A stretch of 64,000 bases of DNA from Arthrobacter sp. Y81. Its GTDB lineage: Bacteria > Actinomycetota > Actinomycetes > Actinomycetales > Micrococcaceae. Below are positions 33,817-44,498 of this stretch, in pieces (the stretch's first letter is position 1; every line of letters starts with the position of its first letter). The notes below the pieces were generated by a model. It had not been told where the DNA came from. It did not search any database and saw nothing but the letters and a program-made list of their open reading frames with translations. The translations under genes and the position numbers were made by a program. The DNA lies in assembly GCF_002929335.1 (NCBI RefSeq), contig NZ_PJIL01000001.1, positions 434,001-498,000 on the forward strand, in the 5' to 3' direction.

Positions 33817-34715
33817 CCGACCAGGTCGCAGCCGTAGTCGTCACCTACAACCGTGTTGACAAGCTCGGAAGGGTTCTCGACTCGATCCTCGCCCAGAGCC
33901 GGCCCGTTGACCGGCTGATTGTCATCGACAACGCCAGTACGGACTCCACACCACAGCTGCTCGCTGTCTACGATGACGATCCGCGGGTCGAGATCGTCCG
34001 CCTGGATTCCAACACGGGCGGTGCCGGCGGTTTTGCTGCCGGTATGGAGCGTGCCTACGAGCGCGGCGCCGACTGGGTATGGATCATGGACGATGACTGC
34101 TACACCGAGGAAAGCGCCCTGGAGAAGCTTCTGGCCGGGCACGCGGAAGCTGAGAAGGGGCTCGGAAGGAACGTACCGTACAGCTGCTCGCTGGTCCGCT
34201 ACACCGACGGTTCCATCTGCGAAATGAACAACGCAGGCCCCACCTGGGACTGGGGTCGTCTGATCGCACAGGGCCAACGGGCGGTCCTCATCACCAACTG
34301 TTCCTTCGTCTCAGTCCTGATTCCCCGCCGGTCCATCGCCAAGTACGGACTGCCCTTGGTAGAGTACTTCATCTGGTTTGACGACATGGAATACACTCTC
34401 CGGATCAGCGCAGAAGGACCCGGTGTACAGATTATCGACAGCGTGGTAACCCACGACATGCCCGAAAACCGCGGCGTGAACTTCGGCGACCTGAACCCCG
34501 GGAATGCCTGGAAGTTCCTCTACGGAGCGCGCAACGAGTCGTCGTACCGCTGGCACCACGATGACAAGCTCGCCTGGCTGCAGTTTGTGGTCACAACGTA
34601 CGCCTGGATGGTCAAGGGCGGCGTCGGGCGTCGACTCCAGCTTCGAGTTGCAAAAAAGATCCTGGCCGGCATCAAGTTCGATCCGAAGCCGAAAATGGCC
34701 CGCAGCGTCCGCTGA
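33813..34715 (+). CDS. GT2 glycosyltransferase, GlfT1-like
   Basis: 300 aa. GT-A fold: AAVVVTYNRVDKLGRVLDSILAQ, VIDNASTDST, the metal-binding WVWIMDDDC, and a C-terminal part with YFIWFDDMEYTLRIS. Length and the WxMDDD motif resemble galactofuranosyltransferase GlfT1, and it sits in the glf operon, so galactofuranose transfer onto a lipid-linked acceptor is likely though not proven. The start is set by ATGA overlap; the frame is open further upstream only inside the preceding gene. Confidence 0.85.
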   Translation: MTDQVAAVVVTYNRVDKLGRVLDSILAQSRPVDRLIVIDNASTDSTPQLLAVYDDDPRVEIVRLDSNTGGAGGFAAGMERAYERGADWVWIMDDDCYTEESALEKLLAGHAEAEKGLGRNVPYSCSLVRYTDGSICEMNNAGPTWDWGRLIAQGQRAVLITNCSFVSVLIPRRSIAKYGLPLVEYFIWFDDMEYTLRISAEGPGVQIIDSVVTHDMPENRGVNFGDLNPGNAWKFLYGARNESSYRWHHDDKLAWLQFVVTTYAWMVKGGVGRRLQLRVAKKILAGIKFDPKPKMARSVR

Positions 34716-34735
34716 ACCATTGACCGCATAACCGC

Positions 34736-34773
34736 ATAACAAAAGGGGGCCCTGCAGGGCCCCCTTTTGTTAT
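34736..34773. terminator. Bidirectional terminator after the glf operon
   Basis: 17-bp arms 34736-34752 and 34757-34773 around TGCA, with A4 on the left and T4 on the right of a GGGGGCCC core; serves the plus-strand operon and the convergent pyruvyl transferase gene. Confidence 0.87.
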
Positions 34774-34782
34774 GTCCAGGCC

Positions 34783-35916
34783 TTAGCGGACCGGATACAA
34801 AGCCAGCGCTTCGGTTCTCTTGCTGCCCGCCAACCGGGTGGCAGTTGCTTCAAACTCGGGCGAACCGGTCGGTTCCGGAAGTTCGGCGTCGCTGCTTGCG
34901 GCGGCGTACGTCCAGCCGGAACCTAGATCCAGCAGCGAGCGATGCTTGATGTCGTAGTAGTCGTCAAGAATGCCGATGGCCACGCCCTGAGCGCCCGCGG
35001 CCGCCGCAACCATGTGCGGATGGAACCTGGACGTGTACCACTGCTGGCCCCGGCGGACTGGCAATCCGTCACTCCAGACCTGTGTGAACGGGACGAAGTT
35101 CTCTTCCGGGATGAGGCCTTCAAGGGCGTCGAACATTCGACGGTCCGACCCCGGGATCGCCTCCACGTAGCCGACCGAGAGGCCGTTTGCGAGGGCGTTT
35201 TCGACAACAACCCGCAGTTTGTCCCTGAGCCGCGAGAACGTGGGTTCATCGGTCATGTCGCTTTGGATGCACAACATGACATCCTTCGCGCGGGACTGGA
35301 CGCGTGGCGATTCAGTACTCCGGCGCAGCTCATGGAGAAGGCCCAGGAAGACATCGTCCAGTCCCGTTTCGAGGCCGAGGAAGGCCGCGCTGGCGTCGTC
35401 GCGAACGCTGACCGCCGAGAAGTCCGCGAACGTCTTCGCCAGCAGTTCCGCGTTTTCAGGCGGGGGCATCAGGCCGAGCCCGGAACCCACCAGCCTGCAG
35501 CCGTTCAGGTTTCGTGCTGCGGCCATTCCCGCTACCAGCCCTACATGGTCCGGCCAGACACCATTGACATAGCCGCCGCCCAGGAGGTGGATCGAGTCCG
35601 CCTGGCCCAACGTCATGAGCCCGATGTCGTACATGGGCGTACCGCCGCGGGTGACGACGTTGACCACGTGATCCCACACGGCCTGGGCAGACTGATCCGG
35701 AGCCTCGGCGCAGGAACGCCACAGCGTATTCGTGGCATGGAAACCAGGGTGGATTCCGGCAAAGAGTGCACTTGCGGTACCGGGCTGGGGGCAGTCAAGC
35801 CATACGGATGCGTCGGGCCGGACGCGGGCCAGGAACCGCAGCCACGCAGCTACGATCAGCTCATCGCCATAGTTCGGGTTCCCACCGGAGGCAACGAGAT
35901 AGATGTTCTCAGTCAT
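34783..35916 (-). CDS. Polysaccharide pyruvyl transferase family protein
   Basis: 377 aa. MTENIYLVASGGNPNYGDELIVAAWLRFL is the N-terminal signature of the family that moves pyruvate from phosphoenolpyruvate onto sugars to form ketals in surface glycans. Further family features are IHLLGGGYVNGVWPDH and the C-terminal STSRFHPHMVAAAAGAQGVAIG-like block (YTSRFHPHMVAAAAGAQGVA). Single gene on the minus strand, between convergent and divergent glycan genes. Confidence 0.87.
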   Translation of the reverse strand: MTENIYLVASGGNPNYGDELIVAAWLRFLARVRPDASVWLDCPQPGTASALFAGIHPGFHATNTLWRSCAEAPDQSAQAVWDHVVNVVTRGGTPMYDIGLMTLGQADSIHLLGGGYVNGVWPDHVGLVAGMAAARNLNGCRLVGSGLGLMPPPENAELLAKTFADFSAVSVRDDASAAFLGLETGLDDVFLGLLHELRRSTESPRVQSRAKDVMLCIQSDMTDEPTFSRLRDKLRVVVENALANGLSVGYVEAIPGSDRRMFDALEGLIPEENFVPFTQVWSDGLPVRRGQQWYTSRFHPHMVAAAAGAQGVAIGILDDYYDIKHRSLLDLGSGWTYAAASSDAELPEPTGSPEFEATATRLAGSKRTEALALYPVR

Positions 35917-36074
35917 CGGCCAAGGTTAACACTTTCCTTTGGCGTCAACCCAATTAGGGCAGCGCGAAAACCGGCGACCCGCCAGCCTCCAACTTGGGCG
36001 CGTAGCGGACCATGGCATAAGCTACCTTGGGCCCGGCTATACGCGACCCACTACTGTGAAGTCTGAGGAGTTGG

Positions 36075-38216
36075 GTGGGTTTGTCGACAAGTCGAACTGT
36101 GCCATTGGGGCAAGGGGCGGAGTTCCACCAGCGAGAACGCCGCCCGCGACCCGCGTCCCGACCGAAAAGCGGCTTCCGTGCGGACATTCAGGCTTTGCGT
36201 GCGATTGCCGTTGGGATGGTTGTTCTGGGCCATGTGTGGCCCAACAAGCTAACCGGCGGCTACGTGGGCGTTGACGTGTTCTTCGTCATTTCAGGCTTCC
36301 TCATCACGTCCCACCTGTCGAAAGAGATTTTCGCGACGGGAAAACTACGCTTGGCCGCCTTCTATTCCAGGCGTATCCGCCGGCTGTTGCCGGCGGCCTT
36401 CGTGGTACTCGTTGTATCCCTCATCGCGGCAGTGATGATCCTTCCGTTTTCCAGATGGACCGACACCGCCCAGCAGGTTTTGGCAAGCGCACTCTATGCC
36501 GAGAACTGGGTTTTGGCGGCCAACGCCGTTGACTATTCGGCATCCACCGAATCCGCCACAGTTGCACAGCACTACTGGTCACTGTCCGTGGAAGAACAGT
36601 TCTACCTGCTCTGGCCCCTGCTGATGGTGGGTCTGGCGACGGCGGCGGTCCGTTTGAGGGCCCGGCCCCGGGTCATCGTCGCGGCGGGAATCGCCGTGGC
36701 TGCCGCCGGCTCATTCGCCTTGTCCGCCTACCTTGCCGACGCGGGCCGCCATGAGGCCTATTTCTACACCCAGGTGCGGCTGTGGGAATTCGGTGTGGGT
36801 GCCGGGCTGGCCCTGATGGTCAACAGGCTCAAATTCCCGCCCGTCGCCGCAAATGTTCTCGCGCTCCTGGGATTTGGCGGTCTGATCGCCGGTGCTGTCC
36901 TGTATAACGCGGGTACGCCCTTTCCGGGCACGGCCGCGCTCCTGCCGGTCGTAGCCACCGCAATGGTCATTGCGGGCGGAACCCCGGGCCATTTCATGTG
37001 GCACAGCCGGGTGACCTCCCTGCCGCCAGTGCAGTTCCTGGGGAACATCTCCTACTCGCTCTACCTCTGGCACTGGCCCCTGATCGTTGTGGGCCCGTTC
37101 CTCATTGACGCGGAACTCCACACACCAGAGAAGCTCATTCTGTTGGCGATAGCGATTCCCCTGGCGTGGGCCACCAAAGTCTGGGTTGAGGACAAGGGAC
37201 TGCAGTTCCGGCCGAAGTCCAGGCCCGCCGTGAAGACCGTGGTGGCCATGGTGCTGGGAATGGCTGTGATAGCAGCCGGCTGCGCCGGTGTGTCCCTGGG
37301 ACAGCAATCCCGGGTGGCAGAAGCAGAACAGATCATGCTCAACCAAAAGACGTCCATCTGCTACGGCCCCCGGGCAATGGACCACCCTGCCAAATGCGGG
37401 GACCGGTTCGGGCCCGCCTTCGTGTCGACGATGAGCGAAGCAAACGCTTACCACAAGACGGCCTCCGAATGCACGGACAACCTGGACATCCTCATGGCAG
37501 GTGACAAGAGGACCACAAGGTTTTGCGACTTCAGCGGCGGTGCCCCGGACGCCCCGACCGTCTGGCTGGTCGGGGACTCCCACGCCCAGCAATGGCAGGC
37601 CCCTTTGTTCGACATGGCCAAAAAGAACAAATGGTTGCTTAAGATCAGTTTCCTGGGCGGCTGCCCACCGGCAGCGGTGACGTATGCAGGCTTCTATGCG
37701 TCGGTGGCCGACCAGGGCAGCGTCAACAACTGCAGGTCGTGGGGGCGGGCCGTCTCCGAGGCCGTGGCCGCTGACAAGCCCGCCTACGTCTTCACGTCCG
37801 CCTTTGCCCGCAGGGAACGTGTCGACGACGGTTCAGGACGGTCCCAGAACGAACAGTACGCAGAAGGCTTCGGCAAATACTGGAAGGCGTGGACGTCCGC
37901 CGGCAGCACAGTGGTAGTCCTGGCAGATCCGCCCTACAACGTCGATGTCCGGCCTGCAGACTGTCCTCTGCTCAACGTAGAGGATCCCGCGCGTTGCGCT
38001 GTGGACAGGGCCGCGGCAGCTCCCCTGGATCCCATGGTCTACGCGGCGCACGCCAATAAGGACCCGCGACTGAAGCTCGTTGACCTCACCGACTACTTTT
38101 GCGACAGCGGCCGGTGTTACAGCGTTGTGGGGGGCGTGGTGGTCTATTTCGACGTCAACCACCTGAACGTGGAGTTCAGCAGGCTCCTGGGCCCGATGAT
38201 CGAAGCCCGGCTCTAG
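36075..38216 (+). CDS. OafA-type membrane acyltransferase with SGNH domain
   Basis: 713 aa. Residues about 30-400 form the multi-helix acyltransferase_3 domain (DIQALRAIAVGMVVLGHVWPN; YVGVDVFFVISGFLIT; YSRRIRRLLPA; WSLSVEEQFYLLWPLL). The C-terminal ~270 residues are an extracytoplasmic SGNH hydrolase-like domain with the GDSHA nucleophile block (VWLVGDSHAQQW) and the DxxH pair (FDVNHLN). Such proteins O-acetylate cell-surface sugars. GTG 36075 follows GAGGAG. Confidence 0.92.
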   Translation: MGLSTSRTVPLGQGAEFHQRERRPRPASRPKSGFRADIQALRAIAVGMVVLGHVWPNKLTGGYVGVDVFFVISGFLITSHLSKEIFATGKLRLAAFYSRRIRRLLPAAFVVLVVSLIAAVMILPFSRWTDTAQQVLASALYAENWVLAANAVDYSASTESATVAQHYWSLSVEEQFYLLWPLLMVGLATAAVRLRARPRVIVAAGIAVAAAGSFALSAYLADAGRHEAYFYTQVRLWEFGVGAGLALMVNRLKFPPVAANVLALLGFGGLIAGAVLYNAGTPFPGTAALLPVVATAMVIAGGTPGHFMWHSRVTSLPPVQFLGNISYSLYLWHWPLIVVGPFLIDAELHTPEKLILLAIAIPLAWATKVWVEDKGLQFRPKSRPAVKTVVAMVLGMAVIAAGCAGVSLGQQSRVAEAEQIMLNQKTSICYGPRAMDHPAKCGDRFGPAFVSTMSEANAYHKTASECTDNLDILMAGDKRTTRFCDFSGGAPDAPTVWLVGDSHAQQWQAPLFDMAKKNKWLLKISFLGGCPPAAVTYAGFYASVADQGSVNNCRSWGRAVSEAVAADKPAYVFTSAFARRERVDDGSGRSQNEQYAEGFGKYWKAWTSAGSTVVVLADPPYNVDVRPADCPLLNVEDPARCAVDRAAAAPLDPMVYAAHANKDPRLKLVDLTDYFCDSGRCYSVVGGVVVYFDVNHLNVEFSRLLGPMIEARL

Positions 38217-38294
38217 GGGAGCGGCAACGCTTCAAGCTCCAGGTGACTCAGGCCGCAGGTGACTTCGGCCCCAGGAGACATCAACCGCAGGCCC

Positions 38295-40274
38295 TTAGCC
38301 GCAGGAGACAACTTTCAGCAGCCTGGCGTGGCCTTGGCTGTCCACAACCTTCACTGACGGTGAATCCTTGACATCCACAACACCTCCAAAGCCCTTGGCG
38401 GCCGCTGCGTTGGCCAGGTACTTGGAACCGAAGTCCAGGATGTAGTCGACGTTCCGCGCCTTGGCGATCGAGCACACGTCGGAGCCGGGCAGTGCCTCGC
38501 CGATGTCCTGGTTGATGGCCGTGAGCGCGGGGTCGTCAGTGGAGAACATGTGGTACGTACTGACTTTGCGGCCCGTAAGGGCGTACGCCAACGAGCCTCC
38601 GTTCCAAGGGTTCACCGCGATGGTCGCGTTTTCGGGAACTGTCTCCGGCAGGCGGTTGATCACCGCCAGCTCGTCTGAGTCGACGATCGGCGACGCGGCG
38701 TCCATAACATACGCCCGTGACGCCTCCTCGGTAATTCCCCGCATGGTTCCCGTCTGCGTAGTAACCGTGGCGGCCAAAATGAAGATTGCCGCCAGCGCCA
38801 CAGGGGCCCCAGCGGGGTACTTGCGGCTCAGCGCCCCGTTCACCCTGGTGGCGGCCTTCGCCATCGGAGCCTTGAGGGCATCCCACAGGAACAAGCTGCC
38901 GATCGCGGCGAGGACCACGGTGAAGATTGGCAGGAGGGCCGCAAGCCGGTAGCTGTCCTGATACCAGCCGCCCGTCAGCAACATCCGCCAAAAGCCCTTG
39001 GGCGCGGACGCGGTGGTGATGTAAAGGAATACCGGCACGAGCCAGCACAGGACGATCCAGAGGTCCCGGGAGTGCCGTAGCACCCGCTGAAGGCCAATGA
39101 GGGCCAGGATGGAGACGGCCCATGCGACGGGACGCCCGATGGGTGCATTCAAAATGACCTCGCCCACCGCGCCGGTCAGGCTCGTGAACGGTGCCCACCC
39201 GTCGTATTCGACGAGCGGACGCAAAACCCGCCAAACCAGGGCAAACACCAGCAGCCCCGCAAAGGCTGCCCCGATGATGATCAGTGGCTGCAGCGGACGG
39301 AACGTGCGGTCACGGAGGCCCAACAGCTCGCGGCCTGCGACCCACAGGCCGAGGGGGAGTGAGAACGCGACCAGGGACAGGAGCCCGTTCGTCTGTGACA
39401 GGGCCAGCGCGGGGACAGCCACTGCAAGCGCCATCCACAACATTGTCCGGTCTTCACGCTTGTCGAAACCAAGCCTGCACAGTCCAATGACGAGTGCCAC
39501 GGCCGCCGGCAGCAGGGCGTAGGACAGGATGTTGGGGTACAGCGGTCCGAAGTCCATGATCGAGATCGGGAATGCCGTGAACCCTGCGGCGAAGACGCCC
39601 GTGAGGGCCAGGGCCACGGGCCGTGGCCCGACGATCTGGTGCACCAGGAAGATCAGCGCCGCCGGCCAGAACACCGCACCAATGATGATGTTGAATACAT
39701 TCTCCGCCACAACCACGTCCGAGGCGGAAAGCTGAGCGATCAGGGCCGCTGTGGAGTGCCACGCGGAGGGATAGATGGCGCCGCCGCCTTCGCCGCCCGC
39801 CATGCCTCCGAGGGTCAGTGAGGATGCGCTGCCGGTCTCGAGAATGTAGCGGATGGCGTTGAGGTGGAACACATTGTCAAAGCGCTGCGCGAAGTTCTCC
39901 GGGCTGCCAATGACTTCCGCGAGTCGCCGTGCGGTCAGGAATGCACCAACGGCCATGCCGGTGGCGGCACCCGCCCAGGCACGGAAAGGTGTCGGCTCCT
40001 GAACTGCAACCTTGGCCTTAAGCACAAAGCGTCGCAGGGCCCATGCGGCGGCGGAGGCACCCGCCGTGGTCAACAGCAGCGGCAGGACGTTCCATCGCAG
40101 GCCCACAGCGCCGGCAGCGATTCCGGCCACGCCGATGATGCCGACAGTGAGCAGGGGCGCAAGGCACAGGAGCGGCAGCCGCCGGGCCCCCATGAAGTAG
40201 GCGAGCACTCCGCCGGGGCCGAAAGTGATGAGAAGAGCGACGGCAAATGCGGGCAGGGCGTTCCACCAGGACAT
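38295..40274 (-). CDS. Large polytopic membrane protein (DUF6541-like, possible GT-C)
   Basis: 659 aa with about 12 membrane helices and a C-terminal extracytoplasmic domain (YVMDAASPIVDSDELAVINRLPETVPENATIAVNPWNGGSLAYALTGRK...). The pattern of a short first loop with RFDNVFHLNAIRYILETG after helix 3 and many helices resembles GT-C sugar transferases and the DUF6541 family. Function is therefore guessed as lipid-linked sugar transfer. It starts 18 bases after rmlA ends, so is co-transcribed with it. Confidence 0.78.
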   Translation of the reverse strand: MSWWNALPAFAVALLITFGPGGVLAYFMGARRLPLLCLAPLLTVGIIGVAGIAAGAVGLRWNVLPLLLTTAGASAAAWALRRFVLKAKVAVQEPTPFRAWAGAATGMAVGAFLTARRLAEVIGSPENFAQRFDNVFHLNAIRYILETGSASSLTLGGMAGGEGGGAIYPSAWHSTAALIAQLSASDVVVAENVFNIIIGAVFWPAALIFLVHQIVGPRPVALALTGVFAAGFTAFPISIMDFGPLYPNILSYALLPAAVALVIGLCRLGFDKREDRTMLWMALAVAVPALALSQTNGLLSLVAFSLPLGLWVAGRELLGLRDRTFRPLQPLIIIGAAFAGLLVFALVWRVLRPLVEYDGWAPFTSLTGAVGEVILNAPIGRPVAWAVSILALIGLQRVLRHSRDLWIVLCWLVPVFLYITTASAPKGFWRMLLTGGWYQDSYRLAALLPIFTVVLAAIGSLFLWDALKAPMAKAATRVNGALSRKYPAGAPVALAAIFILAATVTTQTGTMRGITEEASRAYVMDAASPIVDSDELAVINRLPETVPENATIAVNPWNGGSLAYALTGRKVSTYHMFSTDDPALTAINQDIGEALPGSDVCSIAKARNVDYILDFGSKYLANAAAAKGFGGVVDVKDSPSVKVVDSQGHARLLKVVSCG

Positions 40275-40292
40275 GTAGGGCTATACCTGTTC

Positions 40293-41165
40293 TTAGTTGT
40301 TTGCGCTGCGGAGAAGTTCCAGCAGGTAAGCTCCGTAGCCGCTCTTCACCAGGGGTTCGGCGCGTACGCGGAGTTCCTCGTCGCTCAGGAAGCCGAGCCG
40401 CCACGCGATTTCTTCGGGTGCGCCGATTTTCAGGCCCTGGCGGTGCTCTACGGTGCGAATGAAGTTGGACGCATCGTTGAGCGAGTCGAACGTGCCGGTG
40501 TCCAGCCACGCCGTGCCGCGGGGAAGGATTTCAACCTTCAGCTGGCCGCGTTCCAGATAAGTGCGGTTGACGTCCGTGATCTCGAGTTCGCCGCGGGGGG
40601 AAGGCTTGAGGTCCTTGGCGATGGCAATGACTTCGTTGTCATAGAAATACAGTCCGGGAACGGCGTAGTGGCTGCGCGGCTTCTCCGGCTTCTCTTCCAG
40701 GGAGATCGCTTGTCCGCTGCCGTCGAACTCCACCACACCGTAGGCTGTCGGGTCCGAGACCCAGTACCCGAATACAGCACCGCCCTCGATGTCCTTGAAG
40801 CGGCGAAGCTGGGTGCCCATGCCCTGGCCATAGAAGATGTTGTCGCCCAGTACCAGGGCCACCGGCTCATTGCCGATGTGCTCTTCGCCGAGAACGAATG
40901 CCTGCGCGAGTCCGTCAGGACTCGGCTGCTGCTTGTACGTAATATTGACGCCAAATTGCCAACCATCGCCGAGCAGGCGCTGGAATTGTTCGGCGTCGTG
41001 GGGCGTAGTGATAATCAGGATGTCCCGAATGCCGGCCAGGATGAGGGTGGAGAGCGGGTAGTAGATCATGGGCTTGTCGTAGACAGGCACCAGTTGCTTG
41101 CTTGAGCCAAGAGTGATCGGGTGCAGCCGCGAGCCTGTGCCGCCAGCCAAGATGATTCCACGCAT
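40293..41165 (-). CDS. rmlA: Glucose-1-phosphate thymidylyltransferase
   Basis: 290 aa. [46 protein letters not shown] is the RmlA nucleotidyltransferase signature; also [33 protein letters not shown] and [13 protein letters not shown]. First step of dTDP-L-rhamnose synthesis. The ATG at 41165 starts the conserved domain; earlier starts to 41201 add nothing conserved. Divergent from rmlB across a 106-base gap. Confidence 0.96.
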   Translation of the reverse strand: MRGIILAGGTGSRLHPITLGSSKQLVPVYDKPMIYYPLSTLILAGIRDILIITTPHDAEQFQRLLGDGWQFGVNITYKQQPSPDGLAQAFVLGEEHIGNEPVALVLGDNIFYGQGMGTQLRRFKDIEGGAVFGYWVSDPTAYGVVEFDGSGQAISLEEKPEKPRSHYAVPGLYFYDNEVIAIAKDLKPSPRGELEITDVNRTYLERGQLKVEILPRGTAWLDTGTFDSLNDASNFIRTVEHRQGLKIGAPEEIAWRLGFLSDEELRVRAEPLVKSGYGAYLLELLRSANN

Positions 41166-41259
41166 GCGCTCTATCATTGCGTGCATTGTCACGGCCAGCA
41201 AACCAGTAAGACCTGTTGTGGAGGGCCCGTCGCTGAAAGTCCCGGCTGCAGGCGCGCGC

Positions 41260-41265
41260 TAAGCT
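41260..41265 (+). promoter_or_regulatory. -10 box for leaderless rmlB
   Basis: TAAGCT, six bases, then the rmlB ATG at 41272; the predicted transcription start is the A of the start codon. No ribosome site and no good -35. Confidence 0.5.
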
Positions 41266-41271
41266 GGCTGA

Positions 41272-42270
<999 letters not shown>

Positions 42271-42273
42271 ACG

Positions 42274-43680
42274 ATGCCGATCGAGTTCTCCAAAAAGCTG
42301 ACCGCGCACAAAACGCCGATCCCCGGCGTCGTCCTCTACGACCTGCCCGTCCACGGTGACAACCGTGGCTGGTTCAAGGAAAACTGGCAGCGGGAGAAAA
42401 TGGTGGCCCTGGGGCTGCCGGACTTCCGCCCCGTGCAGAACAACATCTCGTTCAACGAAAAGGCCGGCACCACCCGCGGCATCCACGCCGAGCCGTGGGA
42501 CAAGTTCATCTCGGTCGCCACGGGCAGAATCTTCGGCGCCTGGGTGGACCTGCGCGAGGGCCCGTCCTTCGGCGCCGTCTTCACCGCCGAACTGGACCCG
42601 AGCCAGGCCATTTTCATTCCCCGCGGCGTGGGCAACGCCTTCCAGACCCTGGAAGACAACACCGCTTACACCTATCTCGTCAACGACCACTGGTCCGCAG
42701 ACGCCCAGGGGCAGTACACGTTCCTGAACCTCGCGGACGAGACGGCCGGCATCTCATGGCCGGTTCCGCTGGAAGAGGCCGAGCTTTCGGACAAGGACAA
42801 GGCGCACCCCCGCCTCGCGGACGTCGTACCGATGCCGGCCAAAAAGATCCTCGTTGTCGGTGCCGACGGACAGCTGGGCAAAGCGCTGCGGGAACTGTAC
42901 GACGGCGACGCGACCGTTGAATTCGCCGGCCGCGCCGGCTTCGACCTCGGCAGTGAAGCAGCCTTCGCGGAGCGGAACTGGAAGAACTATTCGACAGTCA
43001 TCAACGCCGCCGCCTACACCGCCGTCGACACGGCGGAAACCGCGGAGGGCCGCGCCGCGGCCTGGGCCGTCAACGTTGCCGCCGTGTCACGCCTGGCCCG
43101 GACCGCCGTCGAACATGACCTCACCCTTGTCCATGTCTCCTCGGACTACGTCTTCGACGGCGTCCGCGAGAACCACGACGAGGCTGAACCTTTCACTCCG
43201 CTGGGGGTGTACGGCCAGACCAAAGCAGCCGGCGACGCCGTCGTCAGCGTTGTTCCCCGCCACTACATCGTCCGGACCAGCTGGGTCATCGGTGAAGGCA
43301 ACAACTTCGTCCGCACCATGGCGTCCCTCGCCGGCCGCGGCATTGAACCGTCCGTGGTCAACGACCAGATCGGCCGGCTCAGTTTCACCGCAGACATCGC
43401 GGCGGGCATCCAGCACCTGCTGGCATCCGGCGCCGCCTACGGCACCTACAACCTGAGCAACGACGGCGAACCGCAGTCATGGGCGGACATCGCCGCAGAC
43501 GTGTACGAGCTGTCAGGCCAGCCCCGGACCGCCGTTACCGGCGTCAGCACCGAAGAATACTTCAAAGGCAAGGACGCAGCGCCCCGGCCGCTGAACAGCG
43601 TGCTGGACCTGGCAAAAATCCAGTCCACAGGCTTTCATCCGGCCAGCGTCGCCAGCAGGCTGAAAGAGTACTTGAGCTAG
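42274..43680 (+). CDS. rmlCD: Fused dTDP-4-dehydrorhamnose 3,5-epimerase / reductase
   Basis: 468 aa. Residues 1-185 are an RmlC cupin (LPVHGDNRGWFKENWQREKM; NNISFNEKAGTTRGIHAEPWDKF with probable catalytic H71; IFIPRGVGNAFQTLEDNTAYTYLVNDHW). From M187 an RmlD SDR begins (ILVVGADGQLGKAL; VINAAAYTAVDTAE; VHVSSDYVFDG; YGQTKAAGD). One chain would thus do steps 3 and 4 of dTDP-L-rhamnose synthesis. An in-frame ATG at 42832 marks the junction, but no strong internal ribosome site is seen, so separate RmlD production is not indicated. Confidence 0.94.
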   Translation: MPIEFSKKLTAHKTPIPGVVLYDLPVHGDNRGWFKENWQREKMVALGLPDFRPVQNNISFNEKAGTTRGIHAEPWDKFISVATGRIFGAWVDLREGPSFGAVFTAELDPSQAIFIPRGVGNAFQTLEDNTAYTYLVNDHWSADAQGQYTFLNLADETAGISWPVPLEEAELSDKDKAHPRLADVVPMPAKKILVVGADGQLGKALRELYDGDATVEFAGRAGFDLGSEAAFAERNWKNYSTVINAAAYTAVDTAETAEGRAAAWAVNVAAVSRLARTAVEHDLTLVHVSSDYVFDGVRENHDEAEPFTPLGVYGQTKAAGDAVVSVVPRHYIVRTSWVIGEGNNFVRTMASLAGRGIEPSVVNDQIGRLSFTADIAAGIQHLLASGAAYGTYNLSNDGEPQSWADIAADVYELSGQPRTAVTGVSTEEYFKGKDAAPRPLNSVLDLAKIQSTGFHPASVASRLKEYLS

Positions 43681-43732
43681 CCGAAGGGCGCCGGCGCGCC
43701 CTGAACCGGGCATGAATTGCCGGATTCACGGC

Positions 43733-43769
43733 CTTGGCAGCGGCATCGGGCTCCGGTGCCGCTGCCAAG
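43733..43769 (+). terminator. Hairpin after rmlCD
   Basis: Perfect 13-bp arms 43733-43745 and 43757-43769 with an 11-base loop, preceded by a smaller hairpin (43685-43702). No T-tract; probably ends or weakens rml transcription before the GT2 gene. Confidence 0.45.
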
Positions 43770-43800
43770 CCGGAGGCGTGCCATATGCAACAATTGATCT

Positions 43801-44466
43801 GTGAGTCGCACCTGGATCGTAATCCCCATGTACAACGAGGCTACTGTCGTAGGTTCGGTCATCGAGGGGCTGCGGAAGCAGTTCCCCCACGTCGTTTGCG
43901 TTGATGACGGCAGCACGGATGGATCACAGGAGAAGGCGCGGGCGGCTGGCGCCGTCGTTGTTCAGCACCCCATCAACCTGGGCCAGGGTGCCGCGTTGCA
44001 GACCGGCATCGAGTTCGCCCTGCAGGATCCGGAACTGGAGTGCATCGTAACGTTCGACGCCGACGGCCAGCACCGGGTTGACGACGCCATGGCCATGGCG
44101 GAGCGGGTGAAATCGGGGGAGGCCGAAATCATCCTCGGCTCGCGCTTCCTGGACGACCGCACAAAGCTCTCGGCCGCGAAACGGCTCGTGCTCAAGACGG
44201 CAGCCATTCAGTCCAGGCTTGCCACAGGTATGAACCTGACGGATGCACACAACGGGCTGCGCGCCTTTAACCCCCGTGTCGCCTCCAATATCCACCTGAC
44301 CCAGAACCGGATGGCCCATGCTTCCGAGTTGGTGAACCAGCTGGCCAGGCTCAAGCCGAAATACGCTGAGCACCCCGTGGAGATCATCTACACGGACTAT
44401 TCCAAGTCCAAGGGACAGTCCCTGCTGAACTCGGTCAACATCGTGGCCGAACTGTTCTTCAAATAG
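43801..44466 (+). CDS. GT2 polyprenyl-phosphate sugar synthase-like
   Basis: 221 aa, DPM1/GtrB-like: TWIVIPMYNEATVVGSVIEGL, VCVDDGSTDGSQEKAR, NLGQGAALQTGIEFAL, FDADGQH and GSRFLDD. No C-terminal membrane helices, so it is a soluble or membrane-associated catalytic subunit. The next gene encodes a DUF2304 membrane protein, a common partner. Probably makes a lipid-phosphate-linked sugar for envelope glycans. GTG 43801 has no ribosome site; leaderless start is possible. Confidence 0.87.
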   Translation: MSRTWIVIPMYNEATVVGSVIEGLRKQFPHVVCVDDGSTDGSQEKARAAGAVVVQHPINLGQGAALQTGIEFALQDPELECIVTFDADGQHRVDDAMAMAERVKSGEAEIILGSRFLDDRTKLSAAKRLVLKTAAIQSRLATGMNLTDAHNGLRAFNPRVASNIHLTQNRMAHASELVNQLARLKPKYAEHPVEIIYTDYSKSKGQSLLNSVNIVAELFFK

Positions 44467-44498
44467 CCCCCAGTTCTTCAACAAGCCAAGGTGTCGGA

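Noticed and set aside
34942..36066. 374-codon plus-strand frame
   Set aside because: Antisense to the pyruvyl transferase gene, which has clear family motifs; no homology features in the alternative frame.
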